This document shows positions 16,903 through 26,670 of a DNA stretch of 64,000 nucleotides, piece after piece; the stretch's first letter is position 1, and every line of letters begins with the position of its first letter. Position numbers and translations under genes: made by a program. A model generated the notes under the pieces. The model worked only from the letters and a program-made list of their open reading frames with translations. It was not told where the DNA came from and searched no databases. Source of the stretch: Acidobacteriaceae bacterium (GTDB taxonomy: Bacteria > Acidobacteriota > Terriglobia > Terriglobales > Acidobacteriaceae); assembly GCA_035944135.1 (NCBI GenBank), contig DASZBM010000002.1, positions 124,001 through 188,000 of the forward strand, given 5' to 3'.

Positions 16903-19080
16903 ATGAACTTGCGAGTCCTGGGTACAGCACTTTGGGCTGGCGCGTTGGGTCTGGGCGTGGTTGGCGGAGCCGCAGCGATTCACGGACGGAATGGCGTCGT
17001 GCTTGGCCCGCCGCCTGAGGTAGCCGTCGAGCCGGTGACGGAGGTCGTGGGTGGGCATAGGATCACCGACAACTATCGCTGGCTCGAGGACCAGAAATCT
17101 CCGGAGACGCGGGCCTTTCTAAAGGCCCAGATGGCCTACACGGATAGCTACTTTGCGCAGGTGGGCGACCTGCGCGAGCGCATTCAAAAACGTCTGACCG
17201 AGTTGAGCCGCGTGGACCAGACAGGCATGCCGCAGGAGAGGAGCGGCCTGCTCTTCTTCACGCGCAGGCTCGCGGTAGAGAACCAGGCCTCCATCTACAT
17301 GCGGCCGCTGCGGTTCGAAGTGAAGGGCGGAGCGTGGTTGCAGCCGGGCGATGTACGACTGATCGATGCACGGACACTGAGTGCGGATTCGAATGCGTCG
17401 GTCAACATCGCGGCGATCTCGCGTAAGGGCGACCTGCTGGTGTATGGCGTCCGCCACGGAGGGGCGGACGAGCAGACGATTCACTTCTACGATGTGCCGA
17501 AGCGCGCAGAGATCGAAGACGAGCTTCCGCTGGCAAGGTATAGCGGCTTCGGACTCACGCCGGATGCGAAGACGCTCTTCTACTCGAAGACGATGAGCGA
17601 TGGAACCGCAGCGGTTTTTCAGCACACGGTGGGAACGCAGACCGGCAAGGACACGCAGATATTCGGAGGCACGTATAGGGACGAGACGCTTGGAGCACTC
17701 GATCTGATCAACTGCAGGGTCAGCGAGAACGGCCACTGGTTAATCATTTCGGTGAGCCATGGAGTGCCGGCGACTCGCGAGGACATTCTGTTGAAGGATC
17801 TTCGCAAGCCGGATGCGCAGTTCGAGCCGCTGGTTTATGGCGTCGATTCGCGGTTTCAGCTTCATATGTACCACGACGAGATGTTCGTCAGCACGGACTT
17901 CAACGCGCCCAACGGACGCGTACTGCGCGCCAGCTTCGGCGATCCTTCGACGAAGAGCTGGCCGGTGGTTATAGCCGAGAGCAAGAGCCCGATCCGCGCC
18001 GTGTCGATTGTGGACGGCGTGTTCTTCGTCGGCAGGCTGAATGATGTAAAGACCGAGACGAATATCTACTCGCGGCACGGCAAGGAGATCGGCGAAATTA
18101 AGTATCCGACGATCGGGACCGGCGGCGTGGTGCAGGGACGCGAGGACTCGGACACCGGCTACTATACGTTCTCATCGTTCACGGTGCCCCCGACCATCTA
18201 CGAGTACAACGTCGCCACGAAGGAGAGCACGGTGTGGTCGGAGTCGAAGGTGCCATTTGATTCCAATCAGTACGAGGTACATCAGGTCTTCTTCACGTCG
18301 AAGGATGGGACGCGCGTGCCGATGTTTGTTGCGGGCCGCAGGGGTCTGGCGATGGACGGCAAGGCGCCCCTGCTGATGACCGGCTATGGCGGCTTCGACA
18401 TCTCGGAGACGCCGGCGTTCAGCCCGGAGTACGCGTGGTGGATGGAGCAGGGTGGCTTCTTCGCGCTGCCCAATCTTCGCGGTGGAGGAGAGTACGGTGA
18501 GAAGTGGCACGAGGCGGGGATGTTCGAGCACAAGCAGAACGTCTTCGACGACTGGTTCGCTGCAGCCGAGTATCTCCTGAACAATCACTACACGACGCGC
18601 GAACGGCTGGCGATTACAGGGCGATCAAATGGTGGTCTGCTCATGGGCGCGTCGATGACGCAGCGGCCGGATCTCTACGGAGCGATCCTGTGCGGCTATC
18701 CGCTGCTGGATATGAGCCGCTATCAGCGGTTCCTTGTCGGGCGCTGGTGGACGACCGAGTACGGCTCAGCGGAAAAGCCCGATCAGGCTGCATACATCCT
18801 GCAGTATTCGCCGTACCAGAACATCCGCCAGGGTGTGCATTATCCGGCGATCATGTTTCTCTCCGGCGACAGCGACACACGCGTGGCTCCGCTGCACGCG
18901 CGCAAGATGACCGCGGCGATGCAGGCGACCGTGATGGCAGAGCCAGAGGATGATCGAAGGCCGGTTCTACTCCACTACGACACCCGCGCCGGCCACAGTG
19001 CCGGCGTCAGTGTGGAGCAGGGAATCCACGACACCACGGACGAATTGACGTTTCTATGGAATGAGACGGGTGGAAGCTAG
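16903..19080 (+). CDS. Prolyl oligopeptidase family serine peptidase (S9A)
   Basis: 725 residues with an N-terminal hydrophobic segment (LGTALWAGALGLGVVGGAAA), probably a signal peptide or anchor, so the enzyme likely acts in the periplasm. It cuts short proline-containing peptides after Pro. A seven-bladed propeller covers about residues 110-430 and the alpha/beta hydrolase domain the rest. Catalytic triad as read: Ser575 in GRSNGGLL, Asp658 in GDSDTRVAP, His698 in RAGHSAG. Strong AGGAGG site 6 bases before ATG at 16903. Its end overlaps the convergent glycosyltransferase gene by 27 bases. Confidence 0.92.
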   Translation: MNLRVLGTALWAGALGLGVVGGAAAIHGRNGVVLGPPPEVAVEPVTEVVGGHRITDNYRWLEDQKSPETRAFLKAQMAYTDSYFAQVGDLRERIQKRLTELSRVDQTGMPQERSGLLFFTRRLAVENQASIYMRPLRFEVKGGAWLQPGDVRLIDARTLSADSNASVNIAAISRKGDLLVYGVRHGGADEQTIHFYDVPKRAEIEDELPLARYSGFGLTPDAKTLFYSKTMSDGTAAVFQHTVGTQTGKDTQIFGGTYRDETLGALDLINCRVSENGHWLIISVSHGVPATREDILLKDLRKPDAQFEPLVYGVDSRFQLHMYHDEMFVSTDFNAPNGRVLRASFGDPSTKSWPVVIAESKSPIRAVSIVDGVFFVGRLNDVKTETNIYSRHGKEIGEIKYPTIGTGGVVQGREDSDTGYYTFSSFTVPPTIYEYNVATKESTVWSESKVPFDSNQYEVHQVFFTSKDGTRVPMFVAGRRGLAMDGKAPLLMTGYGGFDISETPAFSPEYAWWMEQGGFFALPNLRGGGEYGEKWHEAGMFEHKQNVFDDWFAAAEYLLNNHYTTRERLAITGRSNGGLLMGASMTQRPDLYGAILCGYPLLDMSRYQRFLVGRWWTTEYGSAEKPDQAAYILQYSPYQNIRQGVHYPAIMFLSGDSDTRVAPLHARKMTAAMQATVMAEPEDDRRPVLLHYDTRAGHSAGVSVEQGIHDTTDELTFLWNETGGS

Positions 19081-20721
19081 AGCACTTAACCGCGAAACTG
19101 GCTCCTGTGACTTTGCCTCGTAACTTCGATTGAAGCGCAGGATAACCGCCCACTCACCATCAAGGTCCGGCGACCTCCAGACGATCTGCCCATGCAGAAC
19201 GGCGGCGATTTCCGCGGGAGAGAGGTCGGGGTTTGCGTTGAAAGCGCGGCCGATTCGACTGGCGGGATGTGACAGGAGATAGCGTTGCAGGCTCGGGGCG
19301 ACATAGTGCGTCGTGAAGACGATCGCAGTATCGAAGCGCTCGGGGTGTTCCGCCGCCTTTTGAATTTCGGCCAGCGAGAAGTCTTCAATCGGGGTAACGC
19401 GTATAGGGCGCGTGGTGTAGCCGAGCTCCGGATTGGACAAGTCAGTAGAGACAGGCCAGGCAGTCAGCACGGTTGCATCGGGATAATGCTGATTCACGAA
19501 CGCAACAGCCTCCTGGTGAACCACAATCATGTCGCGGTAGACCAGTGTGTCCTCGGGCGCGAAGGAGGTTGGCGGATTGATCCAGAGGCCGCTCAGGAAC
19601 ATCGCTGTCGTTGCTGCGGTAAGCCAGAGAAGCCATGGTGTGCGGTCCCGCCATGTATCAACACAGAGCAGAAGGATTACCGGATAAACCGGCAAGAGAT
19701 ATCGGGTGAGCAGCGCTCCGCCCAGCACAGAGAAGGCGATCCAGTTGGCGAAAATCAGGAACGCGCACGTGACTCGCGTGATGATGGTCAGGGACTTTAC
19801 TTCATTGCGTGGACGAGGGGGCAGCAGCAGGCAAGCGCCCGCGAGCAGGAGTGGCAGCCATATGTTGCGTTGCCATACGAGGTGCAGAAAACGGTATCGC
19901 AGCGCCGTAAAGATGTGCGCGGCCGTAAAATTTGCCGTGGCGTTGTAACGCAGATAGACCGGATTGCCGAAGATGAAGCCGGTACGGGCGCGATGATAGG
20001 CGTACCACGCGATCAGCGGCAGGAACGGAGCGGCCAGCGCAGTCATCCAGCGAAGGCGTTCGCGGCGCGCCACGGGTGAGCGGCGTTGATAAATAAATCG
20101 CCCGGCCTCGATGGCGATGAGCGCGGCAGGTTCTACGATCGCCGTCTCTTTTGAGAGCGCGGCAAGCGAGAACAGAACGGCGACGACAATCCGGTTGCGG
20201 CGCTGATCACGCTCGGTTGCAGTCGCCAGGGGTGAACTGGTCGCCGGCAGGTACACGGCGAATGCCCAGAGCGTGAATGCAGCTGCAAAGATGTCGGCGT
20301 GCGCGAGTGTGCTCTGCGCAAACCAGATCGGATAAACCGCGATCATCAGCGTCAGGCTCACAGCCGCTGTGGGGTCCAGAAGACGTTGTGCAAGTCGAAA
20401 GATTGCGGTCAGCGCCGCGGCGGCGACGGCACACACGGCCAATCGGGTAGCAAGGATATGCAGGCCAACGATGTGCCACAAGGTGCCGAGCAGAATGTTC
20501 GGCACCGGCGGGTGTGCATTGGTGAACTGCGGGATGATCCAACCGTGGTGGTAGAAGTCCAGCGCAGCCGGGATGTAGTATCCGCCCTCGTCCCAGTAGT
20601 AGGGAAGGCGCAGGAGGGTGAGATGGCTGAGGGCCACGCATGCGAAGAGCAGAAGCCAGAGCAGCCACGAGGGCAGCGCGGCGATGCGAACGGGAATCGG
20701 GCCTGACGAGCGCGCGTCCAC
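19054..20721 (-). CDS. GT39-type membrane glycosyltransferase (PMT/ArnT superfamily)
   Basis: 555 residues with about 10-11 membrane segments. After the first segment the periplasmic loop carries YYWDEGGYY, the acidic catalytic motif of GT-C enzymes, and NAHPPVPN. Members use a lipid-linked sugar to glycosylate proteins, lipid A or other envelope molecules on the outer face of the inner membrane; the acceptor here is unknown. A soluble C-terminal region (about 380-555) follows. It is 6 bases downstream of the DUF3467 gene, so the two are likely one transcript. The 3' end overlaps the convergent peptidase gene by 27 bases. Confidence 0.85.
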   Translation of the reverse strand: MDARSSGPIPVRIAALPSWLLWLLLFACVALSHLTLLRLPYYWDEGGYYIPAALDFYHHGWIIPQFTNAHPPVPNILLGTLWHIVGLHILATRLAVCAVAAAALTAIFRLAQRLLDPTAAVSLTLMIAVYPIWFAQSTLAHADIFAAAFTLWAFAVYLPATSSPLATATERDQRRNRIVVAVLFSLAALSKETAIVEPAALIAIEAGRFIYQRRSPVARRERLRWMTALAAPFLPLIAWYAYHRARTGFIFGNPVYLRYNATANFTAAHIFTALRYRFLHLVWQRNIWLPLLLAGACLLLPPRPRNEVKSLTIITRVTCAFLIFANWIAFSVLGGALLTRYLLPVYPVILLLCVDTWRDRTPWLLWLTAATTAMFLSGLWINPPTSFAPEDTLVYRDMIVVHQEAVAFVNQHYPDATVLTAWPVSTDLSNPELGYTTRPIRVTPIEDFSLAEIQKAAEHPERFDTAIVFTTHYVAPSLQRYLLSHPASRIGRAFNANPDLSPAEIAAVLHGQIVWRSPDLDGEWAVILRFNRSYEAKSQEPVSRLSALASTRLIP

Positions 20722-20727
20722 TGCGGG

Positions 20728-21057
20728 TTAGTGAACCGGACCGCCGGGAGGCGTAACAAAGCGCGCGTTGTTGGCCGATGAGGGCTCAAGCGCAATGGTG
20801 CCGAAGGTCTGCTCGTACTGGGCGAGGTTCATACCGAGAATATTGTGCAGCGCCTTGGCCTGTTGCGGACTGAGATAGATGCCCTGAAAGTTGTCAATCT
20901 CTACCTGCTCCGGCATCTGCGGCGAGAGAGTGCCGAAGACGAGCAAAAAGTCCCAGACAGAGAGGCGCACCTGGACACTATTCGCATAGGAGTCGCGATA
21001 GTCCGCAGTGCGCTTGAGAAGGATGCGAGGGTTGTCGGGCGAAACGGGCTGATTCAT
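20728..21057 (-). CDS. DUF3467 family protein
   Basis: 109 residues, soluble, no signal peptide. YANSVQVRLSVWDFLLVFG and IYLSPQQAKALHNIL are the typical DUF3467 segments; the family is short, widespread and without known function. ATG at 21057 is preceded by AGGAT. First gene of a likely two-gene unit with the GT39 glycosyltransferase. tRNA-Leu lies 20 bases upstream on the same strand. Confidence 0.85.
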   Translation of the reverse strand: MNQPVSPDNPRILLKRTADYRDSYANSVQVRLSVWDFLLVFGTLSPQMPEQVEIDNFQGIYLSPQQAKALHNILGMNLAQYEQTFGTIALEPSSANNARFVTPPGGPVH

Positions 21058-21076
21058 TGAATATCCTGCGGCGGCT

Positions 21077-21160
<84 letters not shown>

Positions 21161-21737
21161 TGAAGTGGCCGTCCCCTCAGCGTATCGGGGATGGGGCGCG
21201 GGTGCAATGCGTCAGATGGATGACAAACTCGGAACCCGGTTTGTTGCGAGGATGGAATATATAGGGTCGGGATCGAACCTCTGCTAAGAGGGGTCCTGAT
21301 GACCTGTGCGCGCATAGCAGGCATTTCGCAGGTGGCCGATGCTCGGTTCGTCCGCGGGCGGGTGGCTGAATTTGCTTCCCGGTGTCGATTCAGGTCTGCG
21401 ATGGGATAGTTATCACAAAACGCCCTCGATCGCCGTAAAACGGTTTATACCTGTGAATTCTTACGACCCCGCTGCGTAATCTCCGCAAGTTTTTCCTTGA
21501 CTGTCCTCCAGAGCTCTATGTATTTTGCCCTTCGCAAAAATACCTCCATCGATTGTGGTTACGAAAAGGGCTGAAGGAGATGCTCGACCGACTGCCGCAG
21601 CGACCGACTGGACCGGTTCGCTGCGCTTTGTTGTGTCTGGATCGCGGCGTTTGAGGAGTTTTTTTAGCACAGCACGGGAAGTTCTGGAACAGAAAGATCT
21701 TGAAGCAGTTTGGCAGGAAGATTTCTGGAGGCGGCGG
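21161..21737. other. 577-base intergenic region without a recognised gene
   Basis: Between tRNA-Leu and the giant repeat protein. The only signal I can support is a candidate promoter at 21497-21526. A short hyphenated inverted repeat CGTAAAACG is near 21435. A reading frame is open from 21525 but its first 71 codons lack protein-like character. Confidence 0.5.
21497..21526 (+). promoter_or_regulatory. Candidate sigma-70 promoter for the giant repeat protein
   Basis: TTGACT (21497-21502) and TATTTT (21521-21526), spacing 18. Transcription would start near 21533, leaving a 5' leader of about 200 bases before the preferred ATG at 21738. This also argues against the upstream ATG at 21525. Confidence 0.45.
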
Positions 21738-24700
21738 ATGAAGGGCAGCGTGTTTTGCAAGGCGGGGGAGACCGGAATGCAACATCTTCACAAGATCGTG
21801 CGTAATGGCGCAAGTGCGTGTGCTCTCATACTGGTCGTCCCGGTCCTCGGGCTCTGTGGTGGAACCGCCGGAGCTCAGAGTGTCCCGAATGTAGTGCTGA
21901 GCCAGGTGACAACCCTTGCCGCTCTGCCCAACGGTGGCGCGCTTGCCGGCAGCAATCCGGCGGGCAGCAGTATGGCCGTCGACTCCGCCGGCAATCTGTA
22001 CGTCAGCACCACCTACGGCAGCACGATCGCCGAGTTCCCGGCTGGGTCAACCACAGCCACGAAGCTGGGGTCGTTCTCGAACCCCGGCCCAGTTGCGATC
22101 GATCCGGCCGGCAACCTGTACATCGGCCAGGCGTATAGCGCGACCGTCATTAAGATTCCGCTGGTCAGCGGAACGCTCGCGGCAATCAGCACCCCCGGCA
22201 GCTCGACCCCAACGTGCACCGGAAATGACACGACGGAGTGTGCGCTTCCGTTCTCCGCACCCGTGGCCGGTCTCGTATCGATGGTCTTCGACGCGGCAGG
22301 AGACCTGTTCTTCACCTCCACCACCGGGGGAACGGATCCCAATTCTGTCTTCGAGTGCACAGCAGCGTGCCTGATGAGCTCGTCATCTACGGCGACCCTG
22401 CTCTATAGCGAGCCGTCCGCAGGAGTTACGGAAGGGTCGGACACCGCATATTGGCAGCTGGGAGGAATTGCGGTCGATCCGTGGGGCAACGTCTTCTTCG
22501 CCGATTCGCTGCTCGACAAGAAAGACACTAATGGCTTCAGCTATCAATCGACGCTGAAAGAGCTCACGTATAGCAGCGGCTCCTATAGCTCCACGCCTGT
22601 CACGCTTTACACGCTCACTGACAGCTCCCCTGGGGATTATGACGATCAGCTTGTGGGCGTAGCCATCGACTCGAACGGCACTGTTTACTTTTCGACAGAA
22701 TACGACGGCATCTACGCGTTCCCGAACAACAAGGGAACGGTGACAACTACTACTCGCTACATGATGTCGACCCAGGGCGCGAAGATTCTGACCACGGATG
22801 GTCATGGGAATTTTTACGTCGTCAGTTACACATCTTCGGACACGGCCATCCGTGTCGGGATCGGTGAGCTGACTGCGACGGCTTCGTCGGTGGGAAGCAG
22901 CTCGACGGCGAACGCGACAGTCATCCTCAATGACGAGGGCTGCTCGCCTGCTCCGATGGTGAACTTCTCCGCCCTTGAGGGGAGCACGTCAACGACGGAA
23001 TTTACAGCGGCGACGACGGGGTCCTGCAACACGGTCAACAGCACCGGTGCAAGCTACGCGGTCACGCTGACATTTACGCCGGCTTATGGCGGCACACGGT
23101 CCGCCACGCTCAATGCAACCGAGGCGAGCGGTCCAGGTAGCAGCGGCTCGGCGAGCGTGACCGGGTTCGCCACCGGACAGTTGGCTCCCCCGACGTTCTC
23201 TCCAGCGGCAGGAACGTACAACGCCGTGCAGACCGTTAACATCTACGACCAGACGCCCGGCGTCTCTATCTACTACACGACTGACAACTCAACTCCCACA
23301 ACAAGCTCCAACCTTTATTCCGGTCCGATCACGGTCTCTTCGACAGAGACCATTAACGCGATTGCGACGTCCAGCGCGAGCGGAGTGACCACCAGCAGTG
23401 TCGCTAGCGCTGCGTACACGATTCAACTTCCAGCGGCAACGCCGACCTTCTTGCCAGTTGGCGGGTCTTATGCGGCAGCGCAGACGGTGACGATCTCCGA
23501 TGCCACCTCCGGCGCAACCATCTACTACACGACTGACGGCTCAACCCCGACAACCTCGTCGAAGGTTTATAGCGCGCCGATCGCCGTCTCTTCGAGCGAA
23601 GTGGTCAAGGCGATCGCGGCCGCCAGCGGATCGCCGAATAGCAACGTCGGAGCGGCAACGTACCTCATCAACAGTGCGACGAATGGGACCTCACTTAGCG
23701 TGTTGATGGAGCAGATCTCTACGCTGGGAACATTCTCCGGTGGGGGCGCGCTGGCCGGTGGCAGTCCTGCGGGCAACAGCTTCGCCGTCGATGCGAACGG
23801 TAACCTGATCACGGGAAACAGCTACGGGAGCAAAATCCTGGAGTTCGCGCCGGGCTCGACCACCGCGACGACGCTGGCGTCGTTCAGCAATCCGGGTCCT
23901 GTAGCGATTGACTCGGCCGGCAATCTTTACATCGGCCAGACGTACAGCGGCCAGATCGCCAAGATTCCTGTCGTGAGTGGAGCGTACGCAGCCATCAGTG
24001 CTCCCGGCAGCGGGACACCGACTTGCACGGGCAGCGATACGGCAGAGTGCGTAGTGGCCGCAACGATGCCTGTCTCCGGGCTCGCTACGATGACTTTCGA
24101 CGCTGCGGGTGACCTCTTCTTTACTTCAACAGACGGAAGCACGAACCCGAATTCAGTCTATGAGTGCACGGCAGCCTGCATGAAGACGGGCTCTCCGGCG
24201 CCCGTACTTCTATGGGCGGAGCCCACCGGAACAGTGACTGAAGGAACCGCGAAGGCGAGCTGGTATCTGGGCGAGATCGCCGTCGATCCGTCGGGTGATG
24301 TGTTCTTCACGGACACGCTCATGGTGGCGTCGGCCAACACGAATTACCAGTCCACGTTGAAGGAGTTGACCTACAGCGGAGGAGCTTACAGCTCGACACC
24401 CACGACGGTGTACACGCTGAACATTGCCTCTCCAAGCGCTTATGACAACCAACTGGACGCGGTTGCAGTGGACGCGAACGGGACTGTGTACTTCGCGGAC
24501 CAATACGACGGCGTCTTTGCCTTTGCAAACAATAAGGGAACCGTCAACACGAACACCGAGTACACGGTTTCGACGCAAGGCGCGAAAATGCTCACGCTCG
24601 ACTCAAAGGGCAACGCGTATGTATCCACATACTCGAGTTCCGCGAGTTCGGACGTCGCAATGCAGATCGCGATCGACAACATTACTCTGCCGAACGCGGC

Positions 24701-26471
24701 CGTGCCCGGCTCGTCGACTGCAAGCAACGTTACGACCATCCTGAATGATGGCGGCTGCTCTACCTCGCCGGTAGTCTCATTCTCGGCAACCGAGAACGGA
24801 GCCGCGTCCACGGAGTTTTCCGCCAACACTACCGGAAGCTGCACGTCGACCTCGACCGGCGGAGCCTCGTTTGCTACGAACGTCACGTTCAATCCGACAG
24901 TCGCAGGAACCCATGCTGGCGTGCTCACTGCGGTTGATACGGTGAATGGCGGCGTCGGTTCGGCGAACTTGTTTGGCGTAACCGCAGGCAGCGCTGCAGG
25001 GACGCCTACCTTCTCGCCGGCCGCCGGAACCTACACCAGCGTTCAGACTGTAACGATCTCTGACGCCACACCTGGCGCGACCATCTACTACACGACCGAT
25101 GGAACGACGCCGACCACCAGCTCCACAAAGTACACCGGCTCGATTACGGTTTCCTCGTCGGAGGCGATCAATGCGATCGCAGTCGTCAGCGGTCTCAGCA
25201 ACAGCGCCGTTGCGACAGCAGACTACACGCTCAATCTTCCGCTAACCCAGACGCCGGCGCTTTCCGTGGCGACCGGCACCTACACATCCATTCAAACGGT
25301 GAAGATCACCGACTCAACCCTCGGCGCCAAGATCTACTACACGACGGACGGCAGCACACCCACCACCAGCTCGACGCCGTACAAGAGCCCAATCACAGTC
25401 TCAACGTCGGAAACCCTGAATGCGATCGCTGTTGCCACAGGGTACGCGCCAAGCGCAGTAGCGACGGCGAACTACACGATCAACCTCACGGTTACTTCGC
25501 CGACCTTCTCCCCCGCAGCAGGAACCTTCACGACGATCCAGACGGTCACGATAGCGGATACGACACCAGGTGCCTCGATCTACTACACGACGGATGGGAG
25601 TACGCCCAGCACCAGCTCAAACCTTTACAGCGGCCCCGTCCAGGTTCTCGGATCGGAGACGATCAATGCGACCGGCGTTCTGACCGGCTATGCCAATAGT
25701 CCGGTGGCGTCGGCGACCTACACACTCAACCTTCCGCAGGCGGCGACACCGACCATCTCCCTCGGCAGTGGAACCTACACGGTCTCGCAGCCGGTTACGA
25801 TCTCTGACACAACCACCGGCGCCACCATTTACTACACGGTCGACGGCTCGACGCCGACCACAAGCTCCAAGGTTTACTCCGGTGCGCTGACTCTCTCGGC
25901 AACGGAAACCCTGAAGGCCATTGCGGTCGCGATCGGCTATAGTCCGAGCGCTGTCGCCACTTCCTCCTACACCGTCAACATCATGCCCGCGGGGTTTGCG
26001 CTCTCTACGAACCCCTCCTCGCTAACGATCCCGTCGACAGCCACCTTCGGCACTGTTCAACTCACGGTTCAACCGGAGGGCGGATTCACGGGTGCGGTCC
26101 TGCTCTCCTGCAGCGGCCTTCCCGCCGGCGCCGCGTGCGGCTTCAGCGCCTCGCCCGTGAACCTGACCAACTACAACCAGCCCCAGACCGTCACCGTCAC
26201 TATCAGCACCGGGCAGGTCGCGATGCAGCGGCACCGCTCCAATCCGCTGGTGCCTGAGGCGACCCTGGCGCTTGCGCTCTGCTTCCTCGGATTCCGGAAG
26301 CGCCGCGGGGTCCAGATCGTGCTGCTGGCCGTCATCAGCGTCCTTGGCGTCACGATGCTCGGCGGTTGCGGTTCGTCGGGTCCGGGAACCACCACCTCCA
26401 CAGCCACCATCACGGCCACTGCAGGCTCCCTCTCGAGCAAGACGACCGTCTCGATCACCATGAACCACTAA
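21738..26471 (+). CDS. Giant secreted repeat protein: two propeller-like modules, six chitobiase-C-like repeats, hydrophobic C-terminus
   Basis: About 1577 residues. I chose ATG 21738 because GGAGG lies 6 bases upstream; ATG 21777 is the alternative, and both give a signal peptide ending near GTAGAQS. Two copies of a long module with NHL-like strands (NLYIGQ, VDPSGDVFFTD) start near 21895 and 23697. Six CHB_HEX_C-type repeats follow the pattern IYYTTDGSTPTTSS: two after the first module (from about 23190) and four after the second (from about 25000). The C-terminus has one hydrophobic segment, a basic FRKRRG, a second hydrophobic segment and LGGCGSSG. Likely cell-surface; ligand unknown. A strong terminator follows. 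Confidence 0.85.
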   Translation: MKGSVFCKAGETGMQHLHKIVRNGASACALILVVPVLGLCGGTAGAQSVPNVVLSQVTTLAALPNGGALAGSNPAGSSMAVDSAGNLYVSTTYGSTIAEFPAGSTTATKLGSFSNPGPVAIDPAGNLYIGQAYSATVIKIPLVSGTLAAISTPGSSTPTCTGNDTTECALPFSAPVAGLVSMVFDAAGDLFFTSTTGGTDPNSVFECTAACLMSSSSTATLLYSEPSAGVTEGSDTAYWQLGGIAVDPWGNVFFADSLLDKKDTNGFSYQSTLKELTYSSGSYSSTPVTLYTLTDSSPGDYDDQLVGVAIDSNGTVYFSTEYDGIYAFPNNKGTVTTTTRYMMSTQGAKILTTDGHGNFYVVSYTSSDTAIRVGIGELTATASSVGSSSTANATVILNDEGCSPAPMVNFSALEGSTSTTEFTAATTGSCNTVNSTGASYAVTLTFTPAYGGTRSATLNATEASGPGSSGSASVTGFATGQLAPPTFSPAAGTYNAVQTVNIYDQTPGVSIYYTTDNSTPTTSSNLYSGPITVSSTETINAIATSSASGVTTSSVASAAYTIQLPAATPTFLPVGGSYAAAQTVTISDATSGATIYYTTDGSTPTTSSKVYSAPIAVSSSEVVKAIAAASGSPNSNVGAATYLINSATNGTSLSVLMEQISTLGTFSGGGALAGGSPAGNSFAVDANGNLITGNSYGSKILEFAPGSTTATTLASFSNPGPVAIDSAGNLYIGQTYSGQIAKIPVVSGAYAAISAPGSGTPTCTGSDTAECVVAATMPVSGLATMTFDAAGDLFFTSTDGSTNPNSVYECTAACMKTGSPAPVLLWAEPTGTVTEGTAKASWYLGEIAVDPSGDVFFTDTLMVASANTNYQSTLKELTYSGGAYSSTPTTVYTLNIASPSAYDNQLDAVAVDANGTVYFADQYDGVFAFANNKGTVNTNTEYTVSTQGAKMLTLDSKGNAYVSTYSSSASSDVAMQIAIDNITLPNAAVPGSSTASNVTTILNDGGCSTSPVVSFSATENGAASTEFSANTTGSCTSTSTGGASFATNVTFNPTVAGTHAGVLTAVDTVNGGVGSANLFGVTAGSAAGTPTFSPAAGTYTSVQTVTISDATPGATIYYTTDGTTPTTSSTKYTGSITVSSSEAINAIAVVSGLSNSAVATADYTLNLPLTQTPALSVATGTYTSIQTVKITDSTLGAKIYYTTDGSTPTTSSTPYKSPITVSTSETLNAIAVATGYAPSAVATANYTINLTVTSPTFSPAAGTFTTIQTVTIADTTPGASIYYTTDGSTPSTSSNLYSGPVQVLGSETINATGVLTGYANSPVASATYTLNLPQAATPTISLGSGTYTVSQPVTISDTTTGATIYYTVDGSTPTTSSKVYSGALTLSATETLKAIAVAIGYSPSAVATSSYTVNIMPAGFALSTNPSSLTIPSTATFGTVQLTVQPEGGFTGAVLLSCSGLPAGAACGFSASPVNLTNYNQPQTVTVTISTGQVAMQRHRSNPLVPEATLALALCFLGFRKRRGVQIVLLAVISVLGVTMLGGCGSSGPGTTTSTATITATAGSLSSKTTVSITMNH

Positions 26472-26489
26472 ACCCTGTTGTTTGCGACC

Positions 26490-26526
26490 GGCAGGCCTCC
26501 CAAAAGCTTGGGAGGCCTGCCTTTTT
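26490..26526 (+). terminator. Intrinsic terminator after the giant repeat protein
   Basis: Perfect 14-bp stem GGCAGGCCTCCCAA / TTGGGAGGCCTGCC, 4-base loop, then TTTTT. Confidence 0.95.
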
Positions 26527-26670
26527 GCTCCGGCTTCCGTCCCGTGGACGTGAAACCCAGCTTCGACATCTTAGAAAGCACCGCCGAATCGGCTGGGGAA
26601 CGGTTTGGCACGGGCCTGCGCAGGGGAGTCCAGATCTTGCGACCGAGGCAGGGTCTAGTGCATCCTATGC

